This document shows, one piece after another, positions 46,560-58,787 of a stretch of DNA of 64,000 bases. How positions within the stretch are numbered: position 1 is the first letter of the stretch; each line of letters begins with the position of its first letter. Made by a program: the position numbers and the translations under genes. The stretch is from Bryum argenteum (Eukaryota; Streptophyta; Bryopsida; Bryales; Bryaceae): positions 11,354,345 through 11,418,344 of the forward strand of contig CM073326.1 in NCBI GenBank assembly GCA_037043015.1, read 5' to 3'. The notes below the pieces were generated by a model. It worked only from the letters and a program-made list of their open reading frames with translations, had not been told where the DNA came from and made no database searches.

Positions 46560-47956
46560 GAAAGCAAGCAGCAGTCAACATAATATTATCACACTTTTTG
46601 CCGCCGAAGGGAAGGAAGTAGTAATTGGCCCTGTGTACTTACAGCCCTGTAAGCTCTGAGATGATAATCGATGATATATTTATTCATCATGTTGGTAGAG
46701 AGTAGTTGTGGAAAGGATTAACTCCCCGCATCAGCATCAGCAGCATCGCTTCTTCTTTTATAGTAATTGATGCTGTCATTAGGCCCTTCCTTCCATGATT
46801 TTGTCAGATCAGTTGGGTTTCGTTGTAACAGCTTCTTCCTTCTAGTTCCTTTTTCCATTTTTTGCTATATGCAATCCCACTTTCTTTTTACATTCTACTT
46901 TTCCTTTTTTTTTAGAAATTGCTTCGAATATGAATGTCATATGTCATTGTGTGTAATTTGAATTAGACAATTAACAATTAGATGTAGTATCTTTCACTTG
47001 TTGGAGTATTATATTCAAATACAAGTAGATGTTATGATTCTTCATATCAATTTGTTACGTGCTCAAAACTTGATGCTTTAATGGCAACCATGCATGAACA
47101 ACTACTTTATACACACTTTACTTGGGGCTGGGTTGAGGGCTGGACCAAATTCTTCAAATTTCAACCAATAGGATGGCTTGAAGCTTTCAGATCGGGCTTT
47201 ATACTAGGGCCCGACCAGAACTTCACTTTATCCTATGTGACACTGTTTTGGTGCCAAAATGTTAGGGCCTTAGAGAGGCAATTGGCCCGAACTCCCCAAC
47301 TTGGGCCTGAACTGTGGCCGTTGAATCCGGCCTGCTCTCCGACCGGCCCCACTCTGTGTATAAAGTGTATGATGTGTACATGCAAATTTACATATTTTTT
47401 TTTTTTTCTTATGTAGAGAAACTGACGCAAGTGAAATTTGCAAGTGCTTGTATGATATGAGACAACACGTGAATGAGACCTTTCTATGGGACAATATGAT
47501 ATAGAAAATTATTCAACACTCACCATGTATCTACTCTGACCTTGATTACCGAACCATAGTTTTTGTTTGAACATATGCTAAAAATAATTAAAAAAATAAA
47601 CACAATAACAATTTCTTCATACATAAGAATAATAAGAATTCAAGAAGGATGTTGGATAGACATTTAAACAACCATATACAAAGGCAAAGGTGTAATATAT
47701 TTAATGAAAGATACAGCCGCATTTGGTGTTGCATTACTTTTGGATTAAAAATAAGATTGAAAATAATAAATCATTTGAGGAATCCTATTACAATAATTCT
47801 GGAAATAATTAGTAAGGCAATACCTCCCTCATCGTTCCCCCTACTTGGCATGTGATGTCTCACTTGTTATTTTCCATAGCGAGCGACAATTAATCTTTTA
47901 TTGGATAAAATCATCAAGTATTTGGTTTTGTACATATCTGATTTTGCCCAACAAGT
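46560..47956. other. 3' flank of the synthase gene, no further gene
   Basis: The 3' untranslated region is followed by AT-rich DNA. Frames at 47081-47416 and 47649-47855 lack support. Confidence 0.45.
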
Positions 47957-47960
47957 TTAA

Positions 47961-48130
47961 CCTTTAAACGTCCAAGATGTCGGAAAAACGACATTTTAGA
48001 TGAAAAGGCAGAAACTTTGAAGAGCTATAACTTCAGAACTCCACTGAACTTATTCTAATCAAACTGTATCGCAATACTCTATCTACTTTATGAATTTTAA
48101 CGATCGTGTTTACAAAATCTACCATATTAC
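47961..48130 (+). mobile_element. F-family-like fragment
   Basis: CCTTTAAACGTCCAAGATG follows TTAA. The sequence AACTTTG.AGAG..ATAACTTC is shared with the fragment at 51073. No right end was identified. Confidence 0.35.
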
Positions 48131-49233
48131 AATGATTATTTGCAGCAATGAAAAGAATCTGATTACTTGAAAATATCCACTCAAAGATCTAAAATTCTTA
48201 TATCTGCACTCATGTTGTACATGCATGAATACTAGTGCATGCATTCAACTTAATAGGTGACATTCTGCAACCTCTTGCATGATCTGCATAAAAGTAAGAA
48301 TAACACGTGAATGAGATTATTATTTTTTAATTATAAAAAGTACCTCATAAGGAAACAATAAAAGTTGTAAAAAAATACTCATAAAACAAAAAAAAATCCA
48401 ATTGTTCGGATTCTTGTATGATACAATATATATAAATATTTTTGATTAAAAATAAACAAGACCATAATTGAATTGAGTTTATGTTAGTGAAAATATAAAA
48501 GTGGTGAACATTGTATGAAAAGTGGTGAAAGTTCAAAGGGAGGTAGACAATGATAAATCCGTGCATTTAGGGACTACACTATAATTGAAAACTTGGAATA
48601 TGTGAATTAATATTTGTAAAATAACATCGACTACCTCCTCATGTTTGCGGGATAATGTGAAGACTTTCAACGTGGTTCTGATTGTATATACACGTTTCTC
48701 ATTTGATCTCGCTTGAAGCTTCCTATAGATAGTTCAACAACCATATATTGCTTCGAAGTTGGAAGCATGATCATAAAACTTGGCATTGATCTCTTTGTAG
48801 CTAAAATCTCTTCATAATCTGTAACTTGGAGTAGAAGTTCATCAAGTCTTGGATTTTGTTGCTCAAGTCTTAGAAGCCTTGGATCTTCTTTCGTTGAGCA
48901 TGCTCTACACATGGTTGAGCTTTTTCTTTCATATGCCATCGTGTGACTCATTTGTAGACTTCTCTACACTACAAAGTGAGTCTTAGTATTGTAAAAAGTC
49001 TAACTACACAAATTTCTCAAACTTCTTGATCTGCTTTAGTAGTTTGCACGCATGAAATAATTCACCTAGCTACCAATCAATATGTACTTGCATAGTTTGC
49101 ATAAAAGTAAGAATGAGTACTTTTCACAAAAAAGTACCGACATAGAATCAACTCTAGGATGCACTATTCACAAATTTCTACGGAATATCCAAGTAAATAA
49201 GTAATTAGTAACCGCCTATTTATTAAAACACAC
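48131..49233. other. AT-rich intergenic DNA, nothing recognised
   Basis: The minus-strand frame at 48667-48951 (94 residues) is the only one of note; it has no domain I recognise and no splice support. Confidence 0.4.
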
Positions 49234-49239
49234 GTGTCT

Positions 49240-49668
49240 TGCATGCAACAACATGCATTCTGCATGCAACAACATGCATTCTGCATGCAACAACATGCAT
49301 TCTGCATGCAACAACATGCATTCTGCATGCAACAACATGCATTCTGCATGCAACAACATGCATTCTGCATGCAACAACATGCATTCTGCATGCAACAACA
49401 TGCATTCTGCATGCAACAACATGCATTCTGCATGCAACAACATGCATTCTGCATGCAACAACATGCATTCTGCATGCAACAACATGCATTCTGCATGCAA
49501 CAACATGCATTCTGCATGCAACAACATGCATTCTGCATGCAACAACATGCATTCTGCATGCAACAACATGCATTCTGCATGCAACAACATGCATTCTGCA
49601 TGCAACAACATGCATTCTGCATGCAACAACATGCATTCTGCATGCAACAACATGCATTCTGCATGCAT
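49240..49668. repeat. 21-bp minisatellite, about 20 near-identical units
   Basis: The unit reads TGCATGCAACAAC followed by ATGCATTC. About 20.4 units are practically identical, implying recent expansion or homogenisation. Each unit contains TGCATGCA, the RY/CATGCA word bound by B3-domain factors, and a second ATGCAT. Since 21 is a multiple of three, all six frames are open, creating spurious 144- to 214-residue frames. Confidence 0.97.
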
Positions 49669-50088
49669 GCTATGTGCCTTTTTGAAAAAATAATATCTAC
49701 ATTTATTCTATTTCCCATAACAAGTTCTCACAATAGTGAGAAAACACATTTAATTATTAATCACAAAATCCTTTACTTTGATCAAAGAAATGAAATTATC
49801 ATGATTAACATTGAAAATAAACACCAAATTAATCATTCAAGTGACAAAAAAATTACATCAAAACATAGTAAAGACTAATAATGATGCGGTTTCCAATCCA
49901 ACATTAAAAATATTCAAAGATACTAGAATTATTCTCTCTTTAAATCAAACAAAGATACACTTCTACTCATCTAACACTGAACTATAACAATCTGAAATAA
50001 TCAATGATCCTCCAACTTCCTTCATTACATACCATAGTGTAACTCTGAAACTCAAACTCTCTAAGAAAGATTGTATCCTCTACAAAAA

Positions 50089-50515
50089 AGAGAGTTTCAG
50101 AAGCACGAGAATCACCACCACTTGCATAAATGTATGCATATTTTCGTCAGCAAGGAATGCATACCTTTACTTTGTGCAGCTCTTCTTCACAAAAAAGTTT
50201 CACCGCGAGTGAACTATGAACCTGCACAGTTAATCAAATGCTTAGCGAGAGAGTTTCAAACCAAGCAGAGGCAAGAGAATCACCACCACTTGCACAAATG
50301 TATGCATATTTTCGTCAGCAAGGAATGCACACCTTTACTTTATGCAGTTCTTCTTTACAAAAATGTTTCACTGCGCGTGACTACGAACCTGCACAGCTGA
50401 TCGAATGCTTAGCGATTACGAGCATCTGTAACGAACCTGCACAGTTGATTGGATGCTTAGCTATTACGAGCATCTCTAACCTGATTACGAGCATCTCTAA
50501 CCTCTACTTTATAAA
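50089..50515. repeat. 168-bp tandem duplication followed by shorter repeats
   Basis: A unit starting near GAGAATCACCACCACTTGCA occurs at 50107 and 50275, about 90% identical. The tail repeats GAACCTGCACAGTTGAT..GGATGCTTAGC.ATTACGAGCATCT two to three more times with a shorter period. The copies stay largely open in one frame, but no domain or start context supports a gene. Confidence 0.8.
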
Positions 50516-50629
50516 CTTAGAACTTCCACAACCTCATCAAGTCTGCAAGGGCCGCCATAACAAGATCCCGTTTCCTAGAAATCACAACATTAGAAGATGT
50601 CTATGCTACTCGATCAAGAAATGAAATGA

Positions 50630-51072
50630 ACGTTCTGGAGAATGAACAATGTTTCGAGAAAGAAAGCAGAGTGTAGGGTTTTAGATCAAAGAAAATGCTT
50701 ACAAGGATCAGCGCATGCAAGTCGCAATTCTATCGATTACCAGCAAGTAAATGTATCTGCCAATACTAAAAGCAACCTTCGATCGTTTCCTGGAGCACAA
50801 TTGAGCTACTACTAACTTGCTTACAGGCTTGGCGGGATCGAGAGCAGGCCTTTGTAAACAAAGATCGATCGCAAAGTGGGATAGCGATGGTGGTCAGGGC
50901 GGTGACTTATAGTCGGAGGAGGTCACCTGGTAGAACCTACCTACCGCTGGACGGGGGGAGCCCAAATAGAAGCATCGGGAACGATCGCCCACACTGTGCT
51001 GCATGCATGCGAACTCTCACAATGGCCTGCACGTAACTCCTGTCCATTCAGTCTTTAGACTAATGAGTTTTG
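50630..51072. other. No supported gene
   Basis: Mixed-composition DNA without a convincing frame or element ends. Confidence 0.4.
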
Positions 51073-51680
51073 TAACCCCATTAATGTCAAAAATCAACAT
51101 TCTGGATGACAAGATGAAACTTTGGAGAGTCATAACTTCTTTGTCGAAACTACGATTTTGACGAAATCACTTGATTTAGGTCGGGGATGAAGTATAGTTT
51201 GTGTGGTAAAATTTGCAAACCCATTTGAGTTAGCATGGATTTATGACGTGGATTTTAGTGAAGGTAGCTTTTGTTTTAGGGTTTTAGAACAAGGGGCATG
51301 TTTTTTTACCATCACAAGCCAATAATTTAGTTCTTCATGATATTGTTTTTTGTAAAGATGAAATTCAACAATTTTTTAGTTGGATAATTTTTAATTTCAA
51401 TAATTTTGATATCCGATTTGGAGTAATGCTCCTACATTGAAAAACTAAAAAAAAGAAGTAAGGAGCTATTTCTCTTTCATCCACTTTTGGATTCGGGCTT
51501 TGTTTGTTTAGTTGAATTCCATTTTGGCTCTAGTTTTTGTGATAAAAACGGTAATTCCATTCAAGATGTAAGGAAGACATGATATGCATTTTAGTTGAAG
51601 GGTGGGTCTAGTTTGAGACCTTATTTTCTTTGAAGATTTTGGGGGCAATTTTCATCAGTGCAAGGCTAAGTATTATTTGA
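51073..51680 (+). mobile_element. F-family-like copy
   Basis: TAACCCCATTAATGTC at the start resembles a TTAA|CCCC end. The body shares ATAGTTTGTGTGGTA.AA and CATTCAAGATGT.AG.AAG blocks, in the same order, with the F element at 38152-39628. The right end was not found. Confidence 0.45.
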
Positions 51681-52121
51681 GCCAAGAAGTTGCTCTGATG
51701 ATATTTTCCGTACAAGAGTGTTATTGAGAATAGCCATGTCTAGTCCTAAATTAGTTTTGTATGTTAATGTATCATTACCCAGTGTTAACAAACGGTTCTA
51801 GGCTTTCAATCATCGGATTGAGGGCCATCCGAGATTCCTCCGTGCATACATCCATTGAACGAACACTCTATTCGCGCCTGCATTGTAGTTTACGGTTTGA
51901 AATTTTCCGTACTATTCGCTACGGGATTTGCAATCTCTTGTGAAGACTGTGAAGAAATTGTTATCTTACAAGCAGAGTGCATTCTGCGACGAGTGTTACA
52001 ATCTCGTGTGAAAAACAGCAGCAATCCAGACCCTAATTGGAGTGTCAAGCATTCTGCTACGAGTCTCACATCTCGTGTGAAGGAATCTGAAGCTTCCAAT
52101 TCCAATTGGGGTGGTGATGAG

Positions 52122-53549
52122 ATGAGATCGATGTGCGCAGGGTGCGGGCGGCCGTCGAGCGTGTGTCTGTGCGATGCCATGCCCTCACCCCCGCTGCATC
52201 TCCAGACGCGCCTCCTGATTCTGCAGCATCCGCACGAGGTGAAGCACAAGCTGGCCACGGTCCCCGTGCTGGCGCGCTGCGTGCACCCCTGCCATGTCAT
52301 CGTGGGTCGCCGTCTCCACTCGGAGAATTGGCCCTTTCCCTCCCTTCCTACCAGGCAAGGCCACACCCTTCTCCTCTTCCCTGGCCCCGGCGCTACTGAG
52401 CTTCACACTTACCAGGAGAGAGTCAATCATACATCACCGCAGGTGCGTTCCCGAACATTGCCTCTCACCTTACAAGCATGTTAATGAGTTTCATTCTGTC
52501 GGTGATGTTGTAGAGAGTCTTCGCAGAATCGGGACACACATGTTTAGTGGTGTTCATATATTGTTAGTTTTGCAAATAACTGTAGTGATTCCGAAATTGG
52601 GTTTGGAGAGATGTTGCAGTGTTCAATTTGCAAAGACTCCTCATCATCAGCTCTAGGATCAGGGTTTAGAGGTTCAGGGTTTGAAGATACAATTGGAGCT
52701 TAACAAGAACAACCCTCAGAATTTCAATCTTCCGGCCCGATTACCAGAAATGAAAAATTCTATCACTTCGCGGATGCAGCTGTCCTTTGGGTTCTCTAAA
52801 TTCCATCATAGTGGTGATGATGAAGAAATTTTGCGAATCTTTATTTTAACTTCGACACTTGTTTAGTAATGTTCATGCATTGTTAGTTTTCTATAATTGT
52901 CAGGTTCGAAAGCAATTCTACAAATTTGAGTTTGGAGGTGATGATGCAGTCTCCAATTTGCGAAGACTCTACATCATTACCTCTAGAATGAAATCCCAAG
53001 GGTTTAAGGATAATCCTCAGATTGCCATCTTCCGCATTGATTACCAGACATGGAGAAGCCTCTTTTTGCGGATGCCTAAGAAGACGATGCAGCTTTTCGT
53101 TTTGAGCTTTCCCGACTTGAGGGTCTAAAGTTCTCGTCCGTCTCTCACAATCGCTCGAAATGCAGGAAGTTTGCGAGGCTGCAGAGAGCGAGGAGGCAGC
53201 CACAAGGACGCTGGTGGTGGTGGACGGGACGTGGGAGCACGCACAGGAAATGGTAAAAGCAAGCATGCCCTTCCTCGCTCCCTTCATCACGCAAGTGTGC
53301 CTGCCATTCGACATCCACGCACACGGGCACGGCGTGAGCGAGTCGGATCTCATCATCCGCAAGGAGCCGTTCGGTGGCTGTGTCAGCACCATGGAAGCCG
53401 TGGCTCGCGCACTCGCAAATCTGGAGCCTCAAGGCCACCTCTTTGAACCCCAACTCATGCAAGTGTTACGCAAGATGGTGTTGCTCCAGGCCTCGCACTA
53501 TGACTCCCCCAAAATCCGACCAAAGCAGAGCAAAAAGACCAAAACATAA
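52122..53549 (+). CDS. DTW-domain tRNA-uridine aminocarboxypropyltransferase, 234 aa, two exons
   Basis: DTW-domain (TapT/DTWD2-type) enzymes transfer the 3-amino-3-carboxypropyl group from S-adenosylmethionine to a tRNA uridine, giving acp3U. Exons 52122-52442 and 53166-53549 join in phase 0. The N-terminus carries the family's Cys cluster (CAGCGRPSSVCLCD), then LLILQHPHEVKHKLAT and LLLFPGPGA. Exon 2 carries the DTW signature VVVDGTWEHAQEM and a conserved STMEAVARAL helix. The C-terminus is basic (RPKQSKKTKT). The ATG at 52122 is the first in the frame although the frame is open further upstream, which I take as leader. The 723-nt intron contains an internal diverged duplication. The length is typical of the family; target tRNA position and compartment cannot be told from the sequence. 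Confidence 0.92.
52540..53110 (+). repeat. Diverged duplication inside the DTW-gene intron
   Basis: Two segments, about 52540-52800 and 52855-53105, share in order TTTAGT..TGTTCAT..ATTGTTAGTTTT, TTTGGAG..GATG..GCAGT, AATTTGC.AAGACTC, and AATCCTCAGA or AACCCTCAGA followed by ATTACCAGA and GCGGATGC. Both keep fairly long open stretches but lie between clean splice sites of the enzyme gene. Confidence 0.65.
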
Positions 53550-53758
53550 TGCCATCCCGTGATCGATACCAGCTCCGAGTTGCCATCGTCACTACCTTGC
53601 ATCATCGGCTACGTACAAGTACGCCACTATAGCTCCTTCAGTAAAGACGCAACATGCATCATTGCCTTGATCCCTGGACGTCCTAATAAGTTCTTGGAGG
53701 CTAATATTTCTACCAAGACAGTCGGTACTTGTTAGTGAACAGTATGTTTTCAATTATA

Positions 53759-53887
53759 CTCCCTCTGTCTCTGAAAATCACCACCTCTGTCTCTGAAAAA
53801 CACTATGATTTGGTTCAAAATGAAAGAACCATGAAAGAATATCCAACCATTTTTGACAATCATGGTGTTTTTCAGAGATAGATGGAG
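53759..53887. mobile_element. 129-bp Stowaway-like MITE
   Basis: CTCCCTCTGTCTCTGAAAA at the left pairs with TTTTCAGAGATAGATGGAG at the right, flanked by TA on both sides (53757-53758, 53888-53889). The left TIR is partly duplicated (CCTCTGTCTCTGAAAAACAC again at 53783). Confidence 0.8.
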
Positions 53888-54344
53888 TAGTTGAAGTTAA
53901 ATTGAAGTTAAATTCGAAAGGAGTATAGCAGTTAGTACCATTGCTTAGGTATCATGTTGGGTATGAAGCGTTGACCTTCAGCGTGCTTTGTCTTGGTAGG
54001 GATATTGACCTACACTTATCACTGCCATAAACCTTAAACCCCACACAATTTGTTTTGTACTTTCTCTCAACGAGGTCATTAGTTCTACCGAGTCAATTAC
54101 GCACTTGTGCATGAAGATCATCAGTGAAGAGTATCTTTTGAAAAGGAATTATCAAATATGGAGAGGTGCAGTATGGAAGTTAGTACCATGGTTAGGAAAC
54201 ATAGTAGGTACAAAGCGCTGACCTTCACAGTGCAGGTGCATTGTCAACGTTCGGTGAGAGAATCGTCATCACCACCAAACGATGTCGAGATGAGGAGGAA
54301 GACAACGAAGAGTGGATTCGCGCCACTCGCTTCGAGATCGATCA

Positions 54345-55055
54345 ATGGAGCCAGGGGTGGGTGTTTTCGAATCAAACCTGACAATGTCGGAGTACGAGGA
54401 GCGGCAACGTAGGAGACGAAGGTGGAAGCTCTTCATCTTACTCCTACTGGTGGTGATCATACTAGCGCTCACAGTCTTCAAATCCAAAGAGCCAAAAGTA
54501 CAAATCAATGCCATCGACCTCGAAACGTTGCGCATAGCTGAAAACTCGCGCAGCTTATCCTTGCTACTGGACGTGACAGTGTACAATCCCAATCGAGCCG
54601 GTTTTCGATACTCGGAGGGCGTGACGAGGCTGGTGTACTACGGCGCCCCGGTGGGGCAAGCTCTTATTCCTGCAGGGCATATCGAGTCCCGAGGTGAAGA
54701 GTATCTGTCGGCGTTGTTGTTCTTGGAGTCGGCTGCTTTGTTGGTAAATGAGCACCTGGCTGGTAACACTGTGAGTGACCGGCTCCCTGTTGAGGCCCCA
54801 CGCTCTCCGGCACTGTCAGCGCTCTGGGTCTGTTTCACCATCACGCTGTTTCGATTTTTAATTGTGAGTACTCCTTGTTTCTGGCTAATGCCACTCTTGA
54901 GAGCTTCTATTGTCGACATGCTGTCAAACTTGCTTGATAGCTTAGCTTCTGTTGTAGGCATGCTTGAGAATTCTGTTTTAGGCAACCAAAGAATGCGGCG
55001 ATGGATAGATTCATGGCAAGTAGGGTTGCAAGAGAACGCTATGAATAGAGATTAG
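54345..55055 (+). CDS. LEA2/NHL-type single-pass membrane protein (C-terminus uncertain)
   Basis: The ATG at 54345 opens MEPGVGVF, then a basic stretch (EERQRRRRRWK), one TM segment at about residues 26-43 (LFILLLLVVIILALTVFK), and an LEA2-like domain: VQINAIDLETLR, LDVTVYNPNRAGFRYSEG, LVYYGAPVGQALIPAGHIESRG. This is the layout of NDR1/HIN1-like and related LEA_2 proteins, usually plasma-membrane or ER anchored with the domain outside. After VNEHLAGNT (54770) the frame meets GTGAGT, a good donor, and the rest of the unspliced frame (to 55055) no longer looks like LEA2. An alternative second exon, 55318-55482, joins in phase and contains IVLGHKMRVPLRCKHAYL, faintly like the second LEA2 half. 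Either a two-exon gene or a truncated copy is possible. Confidence 0.6.
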   Translation: MEPGVGVFESNLTMSEYEERQRRRRRWKLFILLLLVVIILALTVFKSKEPKVQINAIDLETLRIAENSRSLSLLLDVTVYNPNRAGFRYSEGVTRLVYYGAPVGQALIPAGHIESRGEEYLSALLFLESAALLVNEHLAGNTVSDRLPVEAPRSPALSALWVCFTITLFRFLIVSTPCFWLMPLLRASIVDMLSNLLDSLASVVGMLENSVLGNQRMRRWIDSWQVGLQENAMNRD

Positions 55056-55482
55056 GGTATCACAAGTTTGGGTTTACTCCCGACCTGGTTGAATATACTA
55101 GGGTCATGTTTTAAAGAGATCATCCAAAGTTGCTCAGTCCCCTATCTCTTTGCCCTACTTGACGAAGCTTCATGATTAGATCACTAGCCGACTTCAGAAG
55201 AACTCATCAACTTATGGCAGCGTCTAAAAATTGGTACACTACATCATGCATCCTCAAGGCATGTACAGTACATTCCAATTGGTCTTTCTGCATGTTTCTT
55301 CATTCTCTTTTCAAAAGCAAGAAACCTTGTACTGGGTACTAACTCCAGATTTTGACCCCTGGCGACGCTTAAAGGTTAACATTGTTCTAGGTCACAAAAT
55401 GAGGGTGCCACTCAGGTGTAAACATGCTTACCTAAACCTTAGCAAAACATGTCTTAAAATAGGGAGAAACAACATGCAATAG

Positions 55483-56175
55483 ATAAACCCAAGTTCAAGC
55501 TTGTCCTAGTGAGAAATGAACGTATGTCTTGAAAATGTCTTTGTATGCAACAGAATCACTCTTGTGGGTTCATAATCTCTATCTGGTTCAATCTGGTCTT
55601 CCTGAAACCAATCGCTTAAATAGGAATAAGCACACTTTCTGTAACGAGGAGCATAATCTGTACTGTCTTTGCTGTCTTATCATAATGCACAAAGGAAGGT
55701 GAACTGACACTTTATTGACGGTAAAAAAATCAGAAGCCTACTCTCTCTTGGAACCTCGCTAATATACTTCACAATCCTCAACACACAGCACTTTACTGCA
55801 AAAGTCAAACAGGATGTGCATTCAATCAACACTGATTTTCAGCTCTTGCTAGTAATGAAATAAACTTGGTCTCTCGAAGAGCATCCCCACCCTGCTCTGC
55901 TCGCTCTAGAATTAGGACACTATAAGCAATTCCGTTGTTGCAAAACAGATGGGATGCACATCTTTAAGCGTGATATAAACACTCACATGAGTACAAACTA
56001 CAGAGCTGTTGCCCTGAGGAAGCAAACCTTGTGTGATTGAGAATCAGTGAAGGCTGGACAGGTTGGCTAGCCTGATAATCGTCACACAAACCAGGGTTGT
56101 TATGAAAGGTTTGAAGATCTCAACAAATAAACACTCATTTGAAGGAATGAAGTTACAAGTGAATGAACCTACAAG
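55483..56175. other. Intergenic DNA between convergent genes
   Basis: This space holds the 3' ends of the LEA2-like gene (plus strand) and IBA57 (minus strand). Nothing else was recognised. Confidence 0.45.
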
Positions 56176-58787
56176 TTAGGCGTTCGTGGCGGCCTGACCC
56201 TCATCTTCACGGCCCCACTGGCTGGGCCACCACTTGGGACGAATAGCTTTCACTTGAACATCATCCTGATTCTCGATGCAGAGCTCTCCACTCTTGCTCA
56301 CGGCATCCAGGCGCATCAAGCCCAAGCCTCTAGGCCCCAACACCGTCGTCACTTTTCCTACCTTCTTCCCACTTTTCTTGTCTACCACATCCGCCCCCGG
56401 AGTCACTGCTTGTTGCGCTTCTGCATAATGACATAACGACAATGCGAAACGGGTCTTAGAAGTATCTTTGCAAACGCTTTGCATATGGTGGAAATTCTTA
56501 CCACCAACAAAGACCTCATAGCTCTTAAGTAGACATTCCTAAGTTGCTGAGAACGTCCATAAAAAAATCAATGAAGTTCAGAAATTGTTACATACTAAAC
56601 ACCATATTGTATTGATGAAACTAATTCCTGTTACAGCAAATGCGGCCTCTCAAAAGCTGCACTGAATGCTCAGAAACCATTCTTTATCCTTGTTAAGAAG
56701 TATCCCAGAACCAGTACGTACTATTTGCACAGGGTGGATATCTTTACCACCAACAAAGACATTCATACAGTGCTAAGTTGCTGGAAACGTTCGTCGAAAA
56801 GGAGTGACACTGAACAACAGTGTAGTGACGGAACTACTTCCTCGTACAGCAACTGACGTCATAGGACTTAAAAAGCATGAATTGCTCGTCTATCAAATGG
56901 ACACGGGGTGGTCTAATGCTCAGACACAGGAATAAAAATTCGATATCAGCAGAGTTCTAATGATCTCTTAAAACTCAGACCTGCAGTTAAAAGAGTACAT
57001 GATACACGTCCTTAAAGTATGTGGAGGGCTAGAGAGGTCCCAACAAAGATAGAGAGGACGGCTGACCTTCTCCACTAGCCTTGACGAAGTTCAAGGGAAC
57101 GACGCGCTTTCGAATGACACCTCGGTGGTGAGTGCGGGCGACAAGCTCCTGGCCCACGTAGCATCCTTTGTCGAAGTTAATTGCATTCAATCCCGCCAGG
57201 TTGTACTCCAAGGGTATCGCCTCACCTGTTCGTGTACAATGCCATAGTTATCATCTAATGCCGCTCAAAGCATCCGCTCAGAATGGAAACCTTATTACAT
57301 GGAGCTAACCTTTGGGGATCTCGGTGGAGCCTTCTGCAACCCCTTGCTCCATTCTCCATAATAAATAATAGTCCTCTTCCACTTCCCCACCAGCTTCCAC
57401 CAAAGGCGCTGCAAGCATTTTCGCATGAAAACGAATCCTCAGTAGATGCTCCCAAAGAATATGTTTGTGAACCAGCCGTGTGATCAAACCTCAATTCAGA
57501 TAGAGCCATTAATTTCATATAAACAGAATCAACAACGACGAGTCGCATGCATTGATCAGAGCAATGTTTATCTACTCAAAAACTTTAAGCGAAAAACGGC
57601 ATAAGAAACTCTAAAAGAGAATCCTGAAAGGATGCTCAAAGATGCAAGAACGATCACAAAGCTACAACGACACCGAAGACTAACATATTTGTGAAGTACG
57701 ATCAAACTGCAACTTAGATGAAGCCGTATCAACGGAATCGGGAAAGACGAGCGCAATGTTTATCTTCTTCTAAGCAAATCGGGTGTGCATGCTACTTACG
57801 AGGATTACTGGCGAAGATGCCCCGCAATCCCAAGGTACTCATCCGTGGATCCTTGTACCAGCGCAATTGATCTGGATTAGTTTCAGCTGAGCTCAAAGCA
57901 CTCTCATCCGTGGTGCCGCCCCATCCAATCGAGCCAGCCTCGGACTCCGTTGAGTCCCCTGGATTCTCTGATAATTTTCCCCCATAATATTGCCACACTG
58001 ACAGCTCCTGTGAAATATTGTGCACTTCAACTTTCTTTCGAAGGATGTGCCTGTCAAGTTGCCCTGTAAGAACACACTAAACACAGTGCGCAAGCAAAAA
58101 TCCACTAATTCCAACAGTGCTAAACTCCCCTCCGAATCAGGCTTCGCCATGCTTGAAGTCCACATGGAAAGAACACAAAGGCCATGAAACCCTAATAATC
58201 GAGCATTACATCCAAACACTATCAACAATCCCAAAGTCCTTCCTATAAACACCAAAACCGTCATTCTGATTACAAGAGTGAGTGCGGTGAGAGCCTTACT
58301 TCTTCAAGTAGCTGACAATTTCGTCCAAATTGCCAGCATCGACATCGGCAAACAAAACGGCGTTATCCTCATCCTTGGCGGGACCAGAGCCAGTGCGATC
58401 GAGGCTCTCCCCGGCATTACTCGGCTTGTAAAGGAACAAGTCATAGAGAAACCTGCCCTGGGAGTTCAGCATTGCGGCATACAATGGCGGGTGATAAACA
58501 ACGGCAGCATTGGGAGAGGGAGTGGTGGTTCTGGAGGCAGCCTCCTGAAGCTGATTCACGTCATTCGTGATCAAGCCTTGCAAGAAACTGAAAACGTCGG
58601 GTCCGTCGAAGCGGAGCACCCCGCGCGTCTGCAGCTTGGAGGCGTAGGGGCCCTTGGCTGCCAAAGGCGTGTCGCCGGACGTGGATCCCTCGCCTGAATC
58701 GCCATGGATCGCTGCTACACCACGAAAGGGGCGGGACCGAAATGTGGATGCAGCAAGAGAAATGGCAGTACGCCGTCCCGCGGGCAT
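56176..58787 (-). CDS. IBA57: IBA57-like Fe-S cluster maturation protein, mitochondrial, 413 aa, 5 exons
   Basis: IBA57 acts with ISCA1/ISCA2-type proteins in maturation of mitochondrial 4Fe-4S proteins; it has the folate-binding YgfZ/GcvT fold. Minus-strand exons: 58787-58300, 58050-57800, 57408-57310, 57225-57067, 56420-56176, all in frame, ending with TAA. The first about 45 residues ([20 protein letters not shown]) are rich in Arg, Ser and Ala as in a mitochondrial presequence. Family features follow: [78 protein letters not shown] and the diagnostic [20 protein letters not shown]. The C-terminal beta-barrel part contains [20 protein letters not shown]. The NRTGSGP-like [12 protein letters not shown] insert resembles plant mitochondrial forms more than the plastid paralogue. 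Length and motifs suggest a functional gene. Confidence 0.93.

Noticed and set aside
48667..48951. 94-residue minus-strand frame with some coding-like character
   Set aside because: No domain, splice context or neighbouring exon was found; kept only as a possible gene fragment.
49164..49878. Six overlapping repetitive frames of 144-214 residues
   Set aside because: They arise from a 21-bp minisatellite whose unit length is a multiple of three.
51855..52121. N-terminal extension of the DTW protein
   Set aside because: The frame is open but contains no ATG before 52122, and the family's Cys cluster begins right after that ATG.
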